Assembly: GCA_016703225.1 (NCBI GenBank)
Contig: JADJCM010000002.1
Coordinates: forward strand, 907,609 to 971,608
Reading direction: 5' to 3'
Length of the DNA: 64,000 nucleotides
Source: Lysobacterales bacterium
GTDB lineage: Bacteria; Pseudomonadota; Gammaproteobacteria; Xanthomonadales; Ahniellaceae
Under the pieces are notes generated by a model that saw only the letters and a list, made by a program, of their open reading frames with translations, had not been told where the DNA came from and made no database searches. Within the stretch, counting starts at the first letter, position 1; the number at the start of each line of letters is the position of its first letter. Positions 38,426 to 50,859 of this stretch are shown here, one piece after another. The position numbers and the translations under genes were made by a program.

Positions 38426-40705
38426 ATGTCCGCGATCCAGATTCCGAATCCGATTCCCGCCCGTCTCAAGGACGTCAACCGCGCCAAGGTCTGCGACGAG
38501 AACTTCGTCGAGTTCGTGCGCGGTTATGCCGGGCCGGTGGCGGCGAAGCCGCGTCCGGGTGAGGCCGTGTTGCCGGGCAGCCTGTGCACAGCCGAGGATT
38601 TCCTGAAGCTGTTCGAGTCGCAGCTGATCAGCCGCCATCTGGACCTGATGGCGCGCGTGCTGCGGGTGCAGAACAAGGTCTACTACACGATCGGGTCCTC
38701 GGGCCACGAAGGCAATGCCATGGTCGCGCGTCTGACGCGCCATACCGATCCGGCCTTCTTGCATTACCGCAGCGGCGGCTTCATGGCCGAGCGCTTCCGC
38801 AAGCTGCCGGGCATGGACCCGATCCAGGATTCGGCGCTGAGCTTCGCCGCCAGCAAGGAAGATCCGGCCTCGGGTGGGCGCCACAAGGTCTGGGGCAGCA
38901 AGCCGTTGTGGGTACTGCCGCAGACCTCGACCATCGCCTCGCACCTGCCGAAGGCGCTGGGCACCGCCATCGCCATCGAGACCGCGAAGCGCATCGGCCA
39001 CACGCTGCCGATTCCCGAGGATTCGATCGCCATCTGCTCCTTCGGCGACGCCTCCAGCAACCACGCCACCGCGCAGTGCGCGTTCAACACAGCGCAGTGG
39101 ACCGCGTACCAGCATCTGCCGGCGCCGGTGCTGTTCGTCTGCGAGGACAACGGCATCGGCATCTCGACGCGGACGCCGGGCGGCTGGGTCGGCGCCGCAT
39201 TTCGCAATCGCGAAGCGCTCGACTACTTCTACGCCAACGGCCTCGACCTCGCCGAGGGCTACGAACAGGTGGCGGCCGCGATCCTGCATTGTCGCAGCAC
39301 GCGCCGTCCGACCTTCCTGCACCTGCGCACCACGCGCATCATGGGCCATGCCGGCACCGACTTCGAGATCGAATACCGCCCGATCGAGGAACTGTTGCGC
39401 GTCGAAGCCACCGACCCGCTGCTGCGCTCGGCCGAGATCGCGCTCGCCTCCGGGCTGATGGGCAAGGACGAATTGCTGGCGCAGTACGAATCCATCCGCG
39501 GCAAGTGCATGGCCGCCGCCGAACATGCCGACCAGACGCCGAAGCTGCTCAGCAAGGAAGAGGTCATGCGCCCGCTGGCGCCGTATTCGCCGGAGCGCGT
39601 GCGCGCCGAGGCGACGCGTGCGCCGACGAGTGAGCAGCGCATCGCGGTGTTCGGCTCCGAGAAGCAGCTGCCCGAGAACCAGCCGCCGAAGCACCTGGCG
39701 ATCCAGATCAACCAGGCCCTGCATGACCTGTTCATCAAGTACCCGGAGTCGTTGCTGTTTGGCGAGGACGTGGCGCACAAGGGCGGCGTGTACACGGTGA
39801 CCAAGGGCCTGCACAAGGCGTTCAAGTCGAACCGCGTGTTCAACACCTTGCTCGACGAGACCACCATCCTCGGCCTGGCCCAGGGTTTCGCGAACCTGGG
39901 CATGTTGCCGTTCCCGGAGATTCAGTACCTGGCGTATTTCCACAACGCCTGCGACCAGATCCGCGGCGAAGCCTGCTCGCTGCAGTTCTTCAGCAACGAC
40001 CAGTACCGCAACCCGATGGTCATGCGCGTCGCCGGCCTCGGTTACCAGCGCGGTTTCGGCGGCCACTTCCACAACGACAACTCGGTGACCGCGTTGCGCG
40101 ACATCCCGGGTCTCGTCGTCGGCTGCCCGAGCCGCGGCGATGACGCGGCAATGATGCTGCGAACGCTCGCCGCGCTGTCGAAGGTGGACGGGCGTGTCTG
40201 CGTGTTCCTCGAACCGATCGCGCTGTACATGACCAAGGACCTGTACGAAGCCGGCGACGCGCAATGGTCGTTCCCGTATCCGGCGCCCGACCAGGCACTC
40301 GAATACGGCGCCGAGCGCGTCTACCACGAGGACGCGAAGGACCTGCTGATCCTCAGCTTCGGCAACGGCGTGCCGTTCGCATTGCGCACCGCGAAGGCGG
40401 TCGAAGCGCAGACCGGCAAGAAAACCCGCGTCGTCGACCTGCGCTGGCTGCAACCGCTGAACGCGCAGGCAATCGTGAAACACGCCGGCGACTGCGACCG
40501 CATCCTGGTGCTGGATGAAGGTCGCCGCAGCGCCGGCATCGGCGAAGGCGTGATCACCGCCATCGTCGAAGGTGGTCACGGTGCCAAACCGCTGGTCCGC
40601 GTCGTCGGCGACGACACCTACACTCCACTCGCCGGCGCCGCGAACCTGATCCTGCCGACGGACGCGACCGTGCTCGAGGCGGCGTTGAAGCTGGTGCGGG
40701 CGTGA
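38426..40705 (+). CDS. Branched-chain 2-oxoacid dehydrogenase E1, alpha and beta fused
   Basis: 759 residues. The N-terminal half (about 1-400) is the E1 alpha chain with the thiamine diphosphate motif from GDASSNHAT to VCEDNGIGIS (about 208-250). The C-terminal half (from about 425: LAIQINQALHDLF, LLFGEDVAHKGGVY, then PEIQYLAYFHNA) is the beta chain with its transketolase-like C-terminus. Together with E2 and E3 it would decarboxylate branched-chain 2-oxoacids, supplying primers for the iso/anteiso fatty acids common in Xanthomonadales. E2 and E3 are not in the window. The stop overlaps the HAD gene start (GTGA). Confidence 0.93.
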   Translation: MSAIQIPNPIPARLKDVNRAKVCDENFVEFVRGYAGPVAAKPRPGEAVLPGSLCTAEDFLKLFESQLISRHLDLMARVLRVQNKVYYTIGSSGHEGNAMVARLTRHTDPAFLHYRSGGFMAERFRKLPGMDPIQDSALSFAASKEDPASGGRHKVWGSKPLWVLPQTSTIASHLPKALGTAIAIETAKRIGHTLPIPEDSIAICSFGDASSNHATAQCAFNTAQWTAYQHLPAPVLFVCEDNGIGISTRTPGGWVGAAFRNREALDYFYANGLDLAEGYEQVAAAILHCRSTRRPTFLHLRTTRIMGHAGTDFEIEYRPIEELLRVEATDPLLRSAEIALASGLMGKDELLAQYESIRGKCMAAAEHADQTPKLLSKEEVMRPLAPYSPERVRAEATRAPTSEQRIAVFGSEKQLPENQPPKHLAIQINQALHDLFIKYPESLLFGEDVAHKGGVYTVTKGLHKAFKSNRVFNTLLDETTILGLAQGFANLGMLPFPEIQYLAYFHNACDQIRGEACSLQFFSNDQYRNPMVMRVAGLGYQRGFGGHFHNDNSVTALRDIPGLVVGCPSRGDDAAMMLRTLAALSKVDGRVCVFLEPIALYMTKDLYEAGDAQWSFPYPAPDQALEYGAERVYHEDAKDLLILSFGNGVPFALRTAKAVEAQTGKKTRVVDLRWLQPLNAQAIVKHAGDCDRILVLDEGRRSAGIGEGVITAIVEGGHGAKPLVRVVGDDTYTPLAGAANLILPTDATVLEAALKLVRA

Positions 40706-41403
40706 TCACCCACGTCGCCTTCGACGCCGACGACACGCTGTGGCACAGCGAGGGCCATTATCACGATGCGCAGGCGGCGTACGAGCGTTTGCTCGCGTCC
40801 TACATCGATGTCGCCGATGCCAACGTGCATGCGCGTCTGCTCGAAGTCGAGCGTCGCAACATCAAGCGCTTCGGCTACGGCGCCAAGGGCATGACGCTGT
40901 CGATGGTCGAGGCCGCGATCGCGATGACCGAAGCGCGCATCAGTGCGAGCGACATCCAGCGCATCGTTGATCTGGGTGTGGCCGTACTTGAACACCCGGT
41001 GGAACTGCTGCCCGGCATCACCGAGGCAGTGGCCGAGGTGGCACGCGACTTCACCCTGCTGCTGATCACCAAGGGCGATCTGTTCCATCAGGAGGCCAAG
41101 ATCGCGAAGTCGGGCCTGAGCGAGTGGTTCCATCGCATCGAGATCGTCAGCGAGAAGGACGTGCCGACCTATCGGCGCGTGCTCGACGAGATCGGTGTCG
41201 CGCCCGAACAGTTCATCATGGTCGGCAACTCGCCGAAGTCCGACATCGAACCCGTGCTCGAACTCGGCGGCAGCGCGGTGTACGTGCCCTATCACCTGCT
41301 GTGGGCGATGGAGTCGGGTCAGCCGCTGCCGGCTTCAGCGCGCCTGCGCGAAGTCGCCCGCGCCGCAGAGATTCCGGCGGCGGTGCGCGCACTGGCCGGG
41401 TAG
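40702..41403 (+). CDS. HAD-superfamily hydrolase
   Basis: 233 residues from a GTG that overlaps the E1 stop by four bases. Motif I is AFDADDTLWHSE (nucleophile Asp and second Asp), motif II the Thr in LLITKGD, motif III a Lys in SEKDVPTY, and motif IV GNSPKSDIEPV. The cap type (helical insert after motif I) is like phosphoglycolate/haloacid-type phosphatases. Substrate unknown. The coupling to E1 may be only positional. Confidence 0.9.
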   Translation: MITHVAFDADDTLWHSEGHYHDAQAAYERLLASYIDVADANVHARLLEVERRNIKRFGYGAKGMTLSMVEAAIAMTEARISASDIQRIVDLGVAVLEHPVELLPGITEAVAEVARDFTLLLITKGDLFHQEAKIAKSGLSEWFHRIEIVSEKDVPTYRRVLDEIGVAPEQFIMVGNSPKSDIEPVLELGGSAVYVPYHLLWAMESGQPLPASARLREVARAAEIPAAVRALAG

Positions 41404-41418
41404 CAGCGGGACGCAACC

Positions 41419-44118
<2,700 letters not shown>

Positions 44119-44203
44119 GGACCGGTTCCGGAGAAGGCCTGGCGCAAGCATAGCCGGCCCCTCCGTCTGCGCCAGCAGCCACCCGCGGGTGCGCACGATC
44201 GCG

Positions 44204-46660
44204 CTACTCGAAGCCGTTCTGGAACAAGGCATCCGGCGGCGCAACGTCGGTGATGGGGAAGCACTCGCCGATCTCCGAGGTATCGCCGCTGCTGCTGGTG
44301 GCGGTGGCGCTGATCCGTGTGAGGTGGCTGTACACGTTCGACACGCTGAACACCGCGCTGAAGGTGACGTCACCCTGGGCGTCGGTCAGACGGTTGATCC
44401 GGCCCACCCAGTATTCGGCCGTGCCTCGGGTCGGCGCTTGCGGATCGCAGCGTCCGACGTAAAGCTCGAAGCGGTAAGCGGTGTTCGGCGCGCTGTGCAA
44501 CTGGCCGCTGATGCTGAGTGTCGGGCTGTTGCCGGTGCTGCGCTCGGCGAGCGTCAGGGTCGGGTAGTTCTGCAGGTGGTTCGGTCCGACGGCGGGATTG
44601 CTGACCTGGTTCGCGCTCGGTCCGGCGGCGCCGAGGTCGATGTCGATTGCGCCATTGTCGAAGAAGGTGTTGTACAGCACCCGGTTGCCGGCGCCGCCGC
44701 TCGCGGAAATCCACACGCCCGGGCCGGTGTTGCGCGCGATGTAGTTCCAGCCGTAGGCGCCGAGCAGGGGCGCGCCGATGGTGTTGTCGTGCGCGCCGAA
44801 CAGGATGCCGATGCCGGCGCCGGTGTTGCCCGGCGTGCCATTCACCCAGTCCGCGCCGATGCCGTTGTACTGGATCTCGTTGTCCTGGCTGGCCGCGCCG
44901 GACAAGGTGATGCCGGTGGCCGCGCTGTAGCCGATGTAGTTGTACTGGAGGTGGTTGTTCGGCGAATTGAACACGAACACGCCGATCTGGTTGCCGCCGG
45001 CCGACATGCCGTCGGTCTGGTAGCCGATGACGTTGTTGGCGATCGTGCTGCCGCCGTTCGCATTGTCGAGATAGACGCCCGCCACGGTGCTGCCGGCGAT
45101 CAGGTTCATCGAGGCCGGATCGTCGTAACCGCCGATGAAGGCACCGCCGGAGGAGCCAGTGACACGCACTGCAGCGCCATTCGGCGAGGTGAAGGGCACG
45201 GCACCGAACTGGTTGCCGGCGATGCGGTGGTCGTGGCCGTTTTCGACCCTGAGCGCGGCATCGGTGAACCCGGCGAACATCATGCCGAACACCGCCAGGC
45301 GCGCGTCGCTGCCGGCCAGTGAGGGGACACGGAAGGCATGCGCAGTGGCGCCGCTGCCGTTGAGCACGATGCACAGGTTCGCGTCCGAGCGTCCGTAAAA
45401 CGTGTTGGGGCTCCATCCGTTTTGGGTGCGCGCGTCCAGGGTGACGTCGCCGGTAATGTCGAGCATGGTTGTGGTCAGGTTGATGATGTGCGGGCAGGCT
45501 CCGCCAATTTCGAAGGTGATCCGATAGGGTCCAGCGGCCGCGTTGGCCGCCTTGATCGCTGCGCGTAGCGATCCCGCAAGCGGGCTGGTGTTGCTGCCGT
45601 TGTCACCGACGTTGGTGACCACGAAGGCGACGCGGTCGTCGATCGAGGACTCGAACGCGCCGCGGTCGATCTTGGTCCCGACCACGCGCTCGCCGCCGGC
45701 CAGGTCCTTCGATGGGAAGCCGAGCGACTGGAACATGAAACCGCTGTTGATCGCGGGAGAAGCGAAGTTCAGTCCGTAGTTTCCTGCGGCCAGATTGATG
45801 AACTGCGGATTGCTGGTCAGGTTGGAGCTGCTGAGCGGCTGGATGCCGGAATAGTCCTCGACCACGTTGCCCTCGACGAAGATCGGGTTCAGGAGAGGAT
45901 CGAACTCGCCCAGGTCGAGGTCGGCCACGTTGTTCCAGAGAATGTTGTTGGTGATCTCGGAAAAGCGCACGCCCACTTGGCCGTCGAAATCGAGCAGGCG
46001 CAGTCCCGATCCGGAATTGGTCGCGATGGTGTTGTTGGTGGCGATCGCGCCGCTGCCTGCTTCGTAGGAGTATTCCAGCAGTACGCCGGCGCGCCCGCTG
46101 CCGCTCGGCAGGTTGTCGGCGACCAGGTTGTTGGTGAAGCGCATCTCCGGCCCGTTCATGCGCACGATGCTGGCGCCCGCATTGCGCGTGAAGCGGCAGT
46201 GGCGAATGGTGAAGCGCGCGGTGTTGCTGGTGCCGACATCGAGCCCGATGCCAAACGCTGGCCAGCCGCTGCCGTCGAGGCGGGTGAAACTCAGGCCCTC
46301 GACGAAGAAGTTGGCATCGCCAGTCACCGAGAAAGAGAAGCCGCTGTCGGCCAGGTTGTTGCCGTCGATCACCGTATTGGCCGGATTGATCACGCGGCTG
46401 GCGCAACCGGCGGTGTAGCCGCCCTTGATCGAGAAGGTGACCGAATTCGGATAGCTCGCGAAGGTGCCGCCGAGCTGGTTGCCGACCAGATAGGTGCCTT
46501 GCACCACCTTGACGGTGCGAGAGGTTCCGTCGACTTGGTACTCGAAGGATGCCAGCGCGTTCACCAGCTCGGACACGGTATCGACGCAGACGACATCGGC
46601 ACGCAGCGGGCCTGCGAGCAGGCAAGAGGCGAACAAGGACATCAGGAAACGGCGGAACAT
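44204..46660 (-). CDS. Secreted beta-helix protein with NGFE tail, cassette 2
   Basis: 818 residues. The start at 46660 has AGGAG nine bases upstream and opens a signal peptide (FLMSLFASCLLAGPLRA). The N-terminal half is choice-of-anchor/beta-helix-like (VVQGTYLVGNQL, TIRHCRFTRNAGASI, TNNTIATNSGSGL); the second half has N-x-I-G style coils (IANNVIGYQTDG, NHLQYNYIGY) close to those of the beta-helix protein at 16862-20170. A beta-sandwich follows and the protein ends PDALFQNGFE. Probably displayed on or released from the surface. It lies between the sigma and kinase genes of its cassette. Confidence 0.9.
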   Translation of the reverse strand: MFRRFLMSLFASCLLAGPLRADVVCVDTVSELVNALASFEYQVDGTSRTVKVVQGTYLVGNQLGGTFASYPNSVTFSIKGGYTAGCASRVINPANTVIDGNNLADSGFSFSVTGDANFFVEGLSFTRLDGSGWPAFGIGLDVGTSNTARFTIRHCRFTRNAGASIVRMNGPEMRFTNNLVADNLPSGSGRAGVLLEYSYEAGSGAIATNNTIATNSGSGLRLLDFDGQVGVRFSEITNNILWNNVADLDLGEFDPLLNPIFVEGNVVEDYSGIQPLSSSNLTSNPQFINLAAGNYGLNFASPAINSGFMFQSLGFPSKDLAGGERVVGTKIDRGAFESSIDDRVAFVVTNVGDNGSNTSPLAGSLRAAIKAANAAAGPYRITFEIGGACPHIINLTTTMLDITGDVTLDARTQNGWSPNTFYGRSDANLCIVLNGSGATAHAFRVPSLAGSDARLAVFGMMFAGFTDAALRVENGHDHRIAGNQFGAVPFTSPNGAAVRVTGSSGGAFIGGYDDPASMNLIAGSTVAGVYLDNANGGSTIANNVIGYQTDGMSAGGNQIGVFVFNSPNNHLQYNYIGYSAATGITLSGAASQDNEIQYNGIGADWVNGTPGNTGAGIGILFGAHDNTIGAPLLGAYGWNYIARNTGPGVWISASGGAGNRVLYNTFFDNGAIDIDLGAAGPSANQVSNPAVGPNHLQNYPTLTLAERSTGNSPTLSISGQLHSAPNTAYRFELYVGRCDPQAPTRGTAEYWVGRINRLTDAQGDVTFSAVFSVSNVYSHLTRISATATSSSGDTSEIGECFPITDVAPPDALFQNGFE

Positions 46661-46746
46661 GACGCGGCACTCCTTGGGGACGTGCCGGCTGATTCGGCGG
46701 CGGATGCCGGTTGCTGCCACCGTGTCCGCGCTGGTACAGGCGCGGT

Positions 46747-47322
46747 TCAGCTTTCCGGCGTCGGGTCGTCCCGACCCGTGAGTGTGCGGACCAGGAACAT
46801 CCGCGCCGTGCGCCAGCGCCTGAACGCCGATCGCTCGGGAATGCCGAGCAACTCGCCGATCTCGATGATCGAGTAGCCGCCGAACAGGTGCAGCTCGGCG
46901 ATGCGTGCCAGGTCGGGGTCGATGCGCGCCAGTTCGGACAGGGTGTCGGCGAGCGCCAGCACCTCGAACGGGTCGTCGCCGCCGGCGTCGAGGGTGCCGA
47001 GTTCGAGCGGCGCCTCGCCTTCGCCACGCTTCAGCGCCTGGCGCTGGCGGGCGCGGTCGATCAGCACGAAGCGCATCGCGCGCGCGGCCAGATGCGCGAA
47101 GTGCTCGCGGCTCTCGACCGGGATGCCGTGTCCGCGCAGGCGCAGCCAGGTTTCGTTGACCAGTTCGGTGGTGCACAGCGTCTGCCGCGGCCCGATGCGC
47201 AGCAACTGATGGGCCTTGCCGCGGAACTCGTCGTACAGCAGCGCGAACAATCGATCCGAGGCCCCGCTGTCACCGCCGCGGATGCGCTCGAGCAGTTCGG
47301 CGATCGGGTCGGTCGAGTCCAT
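46747..47322 (-). CDS. ECF-type sigma factor, cassette 2
   Basis: 191 residues from the ATG at 47322 (AGGA upstream). Region 2: RLFALLYDEFRGKAHQLL and TTELVNETWLRLRG; region 4: AELHLFGGYSIIEIGELLGI, then PERSAFRRWRTARMFL. Same Sigma70_ECF group as the factors at 33146 and 55647. A secreted beta-helix gene follows after 86 bases, then a kinase gene. The target promoters are not identifiable here. Confidence 0.92.
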   Translation of the reverse strand: MDSTDPIAELLERIRGGDSGASDRLFALLYDEFRGKAHQLLRIGPRQTLCTTELVNETWLRLRGHGIPVESREHFAHLAARAMRFVLIDRARQRQALKRGEGEAPLELGTLDAGGDDPFEVLALADTLSELARIDPDLARIAELHLFGGYSIIEIGELLGIPERSAFRRWRTARMFLVRTLTGRDDPTPES

Positions 47323-47383
47323 GCCAGTCCTGGCGCTGTCGTGGTCGTGGTGATTGAAGCACACCCAAGCGACGTGGATCGAC

Positions 47384-48688
47384 TCACATCGGATGATGCG
47401 GCAGCTCGGCCTTGGTCGCGTTGGCGAGTTCCTCGGCCACTTCGGCTTCGCTGCGCAGGTGGCCTTCCCATTTCGAGACCACGGCGGTGGCGACCGAATT
47501 GCCGATGACATTGGTTGCGGAGCGAGCCATGTCGAGGAAGTGGTCGATGCCGAGCAGGAGCAGCAGGCCGGCTTCCGGAATGTTGAATTGCGACAGCGTC
47601 GCGGCGATCACGACCAGGGACGCGCGCGGCACGCCGGCCATGCCCTTGGAGGTCACCATCAGGATCAGCAGCATGGTCACCTGCTGGGCGGCGCTGAGTT
47701 CAATGCCATAGGCCTGGGCGATGAACATCACCGCGAAGGTGCAGTACATCATCGAGCCGTCGAGGTTGAACGAATAGCCAAGCGGCAGCACGAAGGAGGC
47801 GACGCGGTTGCTGCAGCCGAACTTCTCTAGCTGGGCCAGCGTCTTCGGGTAGGCCGCTTCGCTCGACGCGGTGGCGAAGGCGAGCATGGTCGGTTCGCGC
47901 ACCGCCTTGAACAGCGCGCCGCAGCGACGGCCCAGCACGGCAAACGCGGCGACGAACAACAGCAGCCACAGGATCACGATGCCGAGGTAGAACTCGGCCA
48001 TGAAGAAGGCATAGGTCTCGAAGATGCCGGGTCCACTCTTGGCGATCGCCGCCGCCACCGCCGCGAACACCGCGAACGGGGCGAACCACATCACGAACAT
48101 GGTCACCTTGAGCATCACGTAGGACAGGCCTTCGAGCGCCTCGACCAGCACCTTGGCCTTGTCGCCGACGCCGGCGCAGCCGACACCGAAGAAGATCGAG
48201 AACACGACGATCTGCAGGATCTCGTTGCGCGCCATGCCGTCGACGATGCTCGATGGCACCAGGTGGGTGATGAAGTCGGCCAGCGACATCGACGAGGCGG
48301 CGATGCCCGAATTGGCGTTGACATCGGGCAGCGGCAGATTCAGGCCGATGCCCGGCTGGAACAGATTCACCAGCAGCAGGCCGAGGCCAAGCGACATCAG
48401 CGACGCGGCGATGAACCACAACATCGCCTTCAATCCCAGGCGCCCGACCACCGCCATGTCGCCCATCTTGGCGATGCCGACGGTAAGCGTCGCGAACACC
48501 AGCGGCGCGATGATCATCTTGATCAGGCGCAGGAAGATGGTGGTGACCAGGCCGAGGTTCGTGACCCAAGGCGTCGGGTCGGCGACGCGCTTGTGGATCA
48601 CGAAGCCGGCAACGGCGCCGAGCACGAGCGCAATGAGGATCCACAGGGTGAGCTTGTTGCTGCTGCCGGATGACGCAGGTGCGGTCAT
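47384..48688 (-). CDS. Dicarboxylate/amino acid:cation symporter
   Basis: 434 residues, inner membrane, eight helices plus two re-entrant loops of the DAACS family (DctA/GltP type). Characteristic segments: FLRLIKMIIAPLVFATLTVG, the Ser-rich loop AFATASSEAAYP, LPLGYSFNLDGSMMY and the substrate-binding helix GIDHFLDMARSATNVIGNS. It imports C4-dicarboxylates or acidic amino acids with Na+ or H+. The FATASSEAAYP loop differs slightly from the DctA form, so the exact substrate is open. Transcribed in line with the cassette 2 sigma gene but 61 bases upstream of it. Confidence 0.95.
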   Translation of the reverse strand: MTAPASSGSSNKLTLWILIALVLGAVAGFVIHKRVADPTPWVTNLGLVTTIFLRLIKMIIAPLVFATLTVGIAKMGDMAVVGRLGLKAMLWFIAASLMSLGLGLLLVNLFQPGIGLNLPLPDVNANSGIAASSMSLADFITHLVPSSIVDGMARNEILQIVVFSIFFGVGCAGVGDKAKVLVEALEGLSYVMLKVTMFVMWFAPFAVFAAVAAAIAKSGPGIFETYAFFMAEFYLGIVILWLLLFVAAFAVLGRRCGALFKAVREPTMLAFATASSEAAYPKTLAQLEKFGCSNRVASFVLPLGYSFNLDGSMMYCTFAVMFIAQAYGIELSAAQQVTMLLILMVTSKGMAGVPRASLVVIAATLSQFNIPEAGLLLLLGIDHFLDMARSATNVIGNSVATAVVSKWEGHLRSEAEVAEELANATKAELPHHPM

Positions 48689-48827
48689 GTCGTGTTCTCG
48701 AAGCGGGGCTCGGCGCGGCGAGCGAACGGCGGATGGTAGGCGAGATCGGGTCGGGGCGAAAATACCCGACGCGTCTCGCCGTGTTCACCCGCCCCGGCGC
48801 GGCGCCAGCGACCGATTGGCCGCAGGA

Positions 48828-50792
48828 CTACTCGAAGCCATCGGCAAACACGATTTCCGATGTGCTTCGAAAGCTGGCGGTGATGTCCAGTGTGCTGGTC
48901 ACGTTCAGCGCACATAGCGGATTGGACGCGCAGACGGCTGCGTCTCCGGACCAGGAGTCGAACACGAAGCCACTGTTCGGGATTGCGGTGGCCTGCAAAG
49001 TTACTGTGGATCCCGTTGCGAAAGACGCGGAGCAGGTGGCGCCACAGTCGATACCGGCGGGTGTGCTGACGACGAGTCCGTTGCCGATGCGGGTCACGGC
49101 TACGCTAACCAACGGAGCGAAGCTCGCTCCGACTGCAGTGTTCGCATCGATCGTTAGCGGGCATGTGAGATTGGTGTTGCAGGCGGATGCCGCTCCCGAC
49201 CAACCGGTGAATCGCGAGCCGAGCGCAGGCGTTGCCGTCAGCGTAACCGCTGTTCCGGGGGCGAAGTACTCTTCGCAATCTCCGCCAAATCGATTGCAGG
49301 CGATGCCTGCGGGCGCGCTTCCGATATCGCCACCGCCGCTGCCGGTGACCGCTACATGGAGCGCCAAGCGGCCGTCGTTGAATCGCGCCACGTGCAAACG
49401 CCGATGACCAAAGCGGCCATCGCCCGAGGTGCCGATCACGAGGACCCGGTTGTCCGGCAGCGGCAGGATGGCCGAGATCTGCCTGCTGCTGTCGCTGAAT
49501 TGCCAGGGTACGGTGGCAGCGCTGCTGCCGAGTCCGGTGCCGGGATGGATCAGTCGCAGCTCGGTGGACGACAGCGGTTGGCCGCCGGCCGAAACACCGG
49601 AGAGCAGGGAGGATCCGAAAACCCACTGCTGATCGGATCGAACGGCCAGCGTGCTGGGTCCTCGTTCGGTCACGCTGCCGAGGTTGTAGTGACTGGACCA
49701 ATCCGCAAACAGGGCGCCGTTGCCATGGAATCGCACCGGTGCCGCGGCATAGACCACAGTGCCACCGCCAACGCGCTTCCAGTCCGCGACCGTGCCGATC
49801 GTGTCGCCGGGCTGAAAGGTCAAGGCGAGGGTGTTGAAGTCGCAGGCGATGTTGCCACCGCCTTGTGCCGGCGGGTCATAGATGCGGATGCCATCAAAGT
49901 CGAAAGCGCCGTCAAGCACACCTTCGTTGGTCAGCATCGCGATGAAGCAGGCGCCAGGATCACTCGCGCCGAGGCCGTAGCGCACGCCGCCCGCCACGAC
50001 CAGACGCGGTTCGCCGGACGCATTGAGATACCGCCCCACGGTGTTGATCCGCACCGCGCGCAGTGGCGCGCCGATCACGAACGGGTTGACGTCGAGCAGC
50101 ATGGCGCCGCCAGAGCCGAAGCCGGCGTCGGGTACGCAGTCGGATCGAAACTGTGCAATCAAGCCGCGTGATTCACCGTTCGCCAGCCGCGTGCTGCCGA
50201 CCGCAACCGCAGTATGAACACCGCGCGCGAACCATCCGCGCGTGGCGCCGCGAACCTCGTCCTGCGCCGTCGGACCAAAGGAGTGGTTGCTCTGGAAGCC
50301 GCCTGTGCAGTCGCTGTAAACGCTTCCGGAGTCGACGAACGTGCGCGCTTGGTGCACCGTGGTTGCCGCGCCGCCACCGGGATTGCCGGTACCGACGAAG
50401 CCGATGCTGCCGTCGTCGCCGTAGTACAGAATTCCGCCGGTGGAGAGTGGTGGTCCAACGCCCCAGCCAACGCTGCTCAAGGCCCCGACAGTATCGTCGC
50501 TGAACACGCTGTAGCGGCGCATATAGAACAGATCGGGGCTGACGAAGCGACTGAAGCTGCCACCGAGCATCCAGCGCGTGCTGTCGATTTCGGCGATATG
50601 TGCATTGCGATCGTTCCAGGCGGTGTACCAGTCGGTGCCCGCATCCAGGGTCAGCGCGCCGGCGTTGCCGAAGCTGGTGTCGAGCGACAACTGCTGTGCG
50701 CGTGCCGGGAGCATGGTAGAGACGAAAAGTAGCAAGCAGGCGGCAGCAATTGTCATCGCGTCGCGCGCTCGATCGGTACTGAAACGGCGCAT
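48828..50792 (-). CDS. Secreted propeller protein with InlB-type repeats and DGFE tail
   Basis: 654 residues, start at 50792 with GGAG seven bases upstream. A signal peptide (AACLLLFVSTMLPARAQ) is followed by a large domain starting LDTSFGNAGAL, the delta-60 repeat pattern of bacterial propellers (again DAGFGSGGAMLL, DGAFDFDGIRIY). Two bacterial-repeat domains of about 75 residues follow (CEEYFAPGTAVTLTATPALG with GWSG, and CSASFATGSTVTLQATAIPN with SWSG). The end is EIVFADGFE. Surface or extracellular protein; ligand unknown. Last gene of cassette 3. Confidence 0.88.
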   Translation of the reverse strand: MRRFSTDRARDAMTIAAACLLLFVSTMLPARAQQLSLDTSFGNAGALTLDAGTDWYTAWNDRNAHIAEIDSTRWMLGGSFSRFVSPDLFYMRRYSVFSDDTVGALSSVGWGVGPPLSTGGILYYGDDGSIGFVGTGNPGGGAATTVHQARTFVDSGSVYSDCTGGFQSNHSFGPTAQDEVRGATRGWFARGVHTAVAVGSTRLANGESRGLIAQFRSDCVPDAGFGSGGAMLLDVNPFVIGAPLRAVRINTVGRYLNASGEPRLVVAGGVRYGLGASDPGACFIAMLTNEGVLDGAFDFDGIRIYDPPAQGGGNIACDFNTLALTFQPGDTIGTVADWKRVGGGTVVYAAAPVRFHGNGALFADWSSHYNLGSVTERGPSTLAVRSDQQWVFGSSLLSGVSAGGQPLSSTELRLIHPGTGLGSSAATVPWQFSDSSRQISAILPLPDNRVLVIGTSGDGRFGHRRLHVARFNDGRLALHVAVTGSGGGDIGSAPAGIACNRFGGDCEEYFAPGTAVTLTATPALGSRFTGWSGAASACNTNLTCPLTIDANTAVGASFAPLVSVAVTRIGNGLVVSTPAGIDCGATCSASFATGSTVTLQATAIPNSGFVFDSWSGDAAVCASNPLCALNVTSTLDITASFRSTSEIVFADGFE

Positions 50793-50859
50793 CAGGTTTC
50801 TCCAGCAGTCGGGCTTGCCGGACGGTTACGCTGTTGTGGTGCGGAAGCTATCGTCTTAC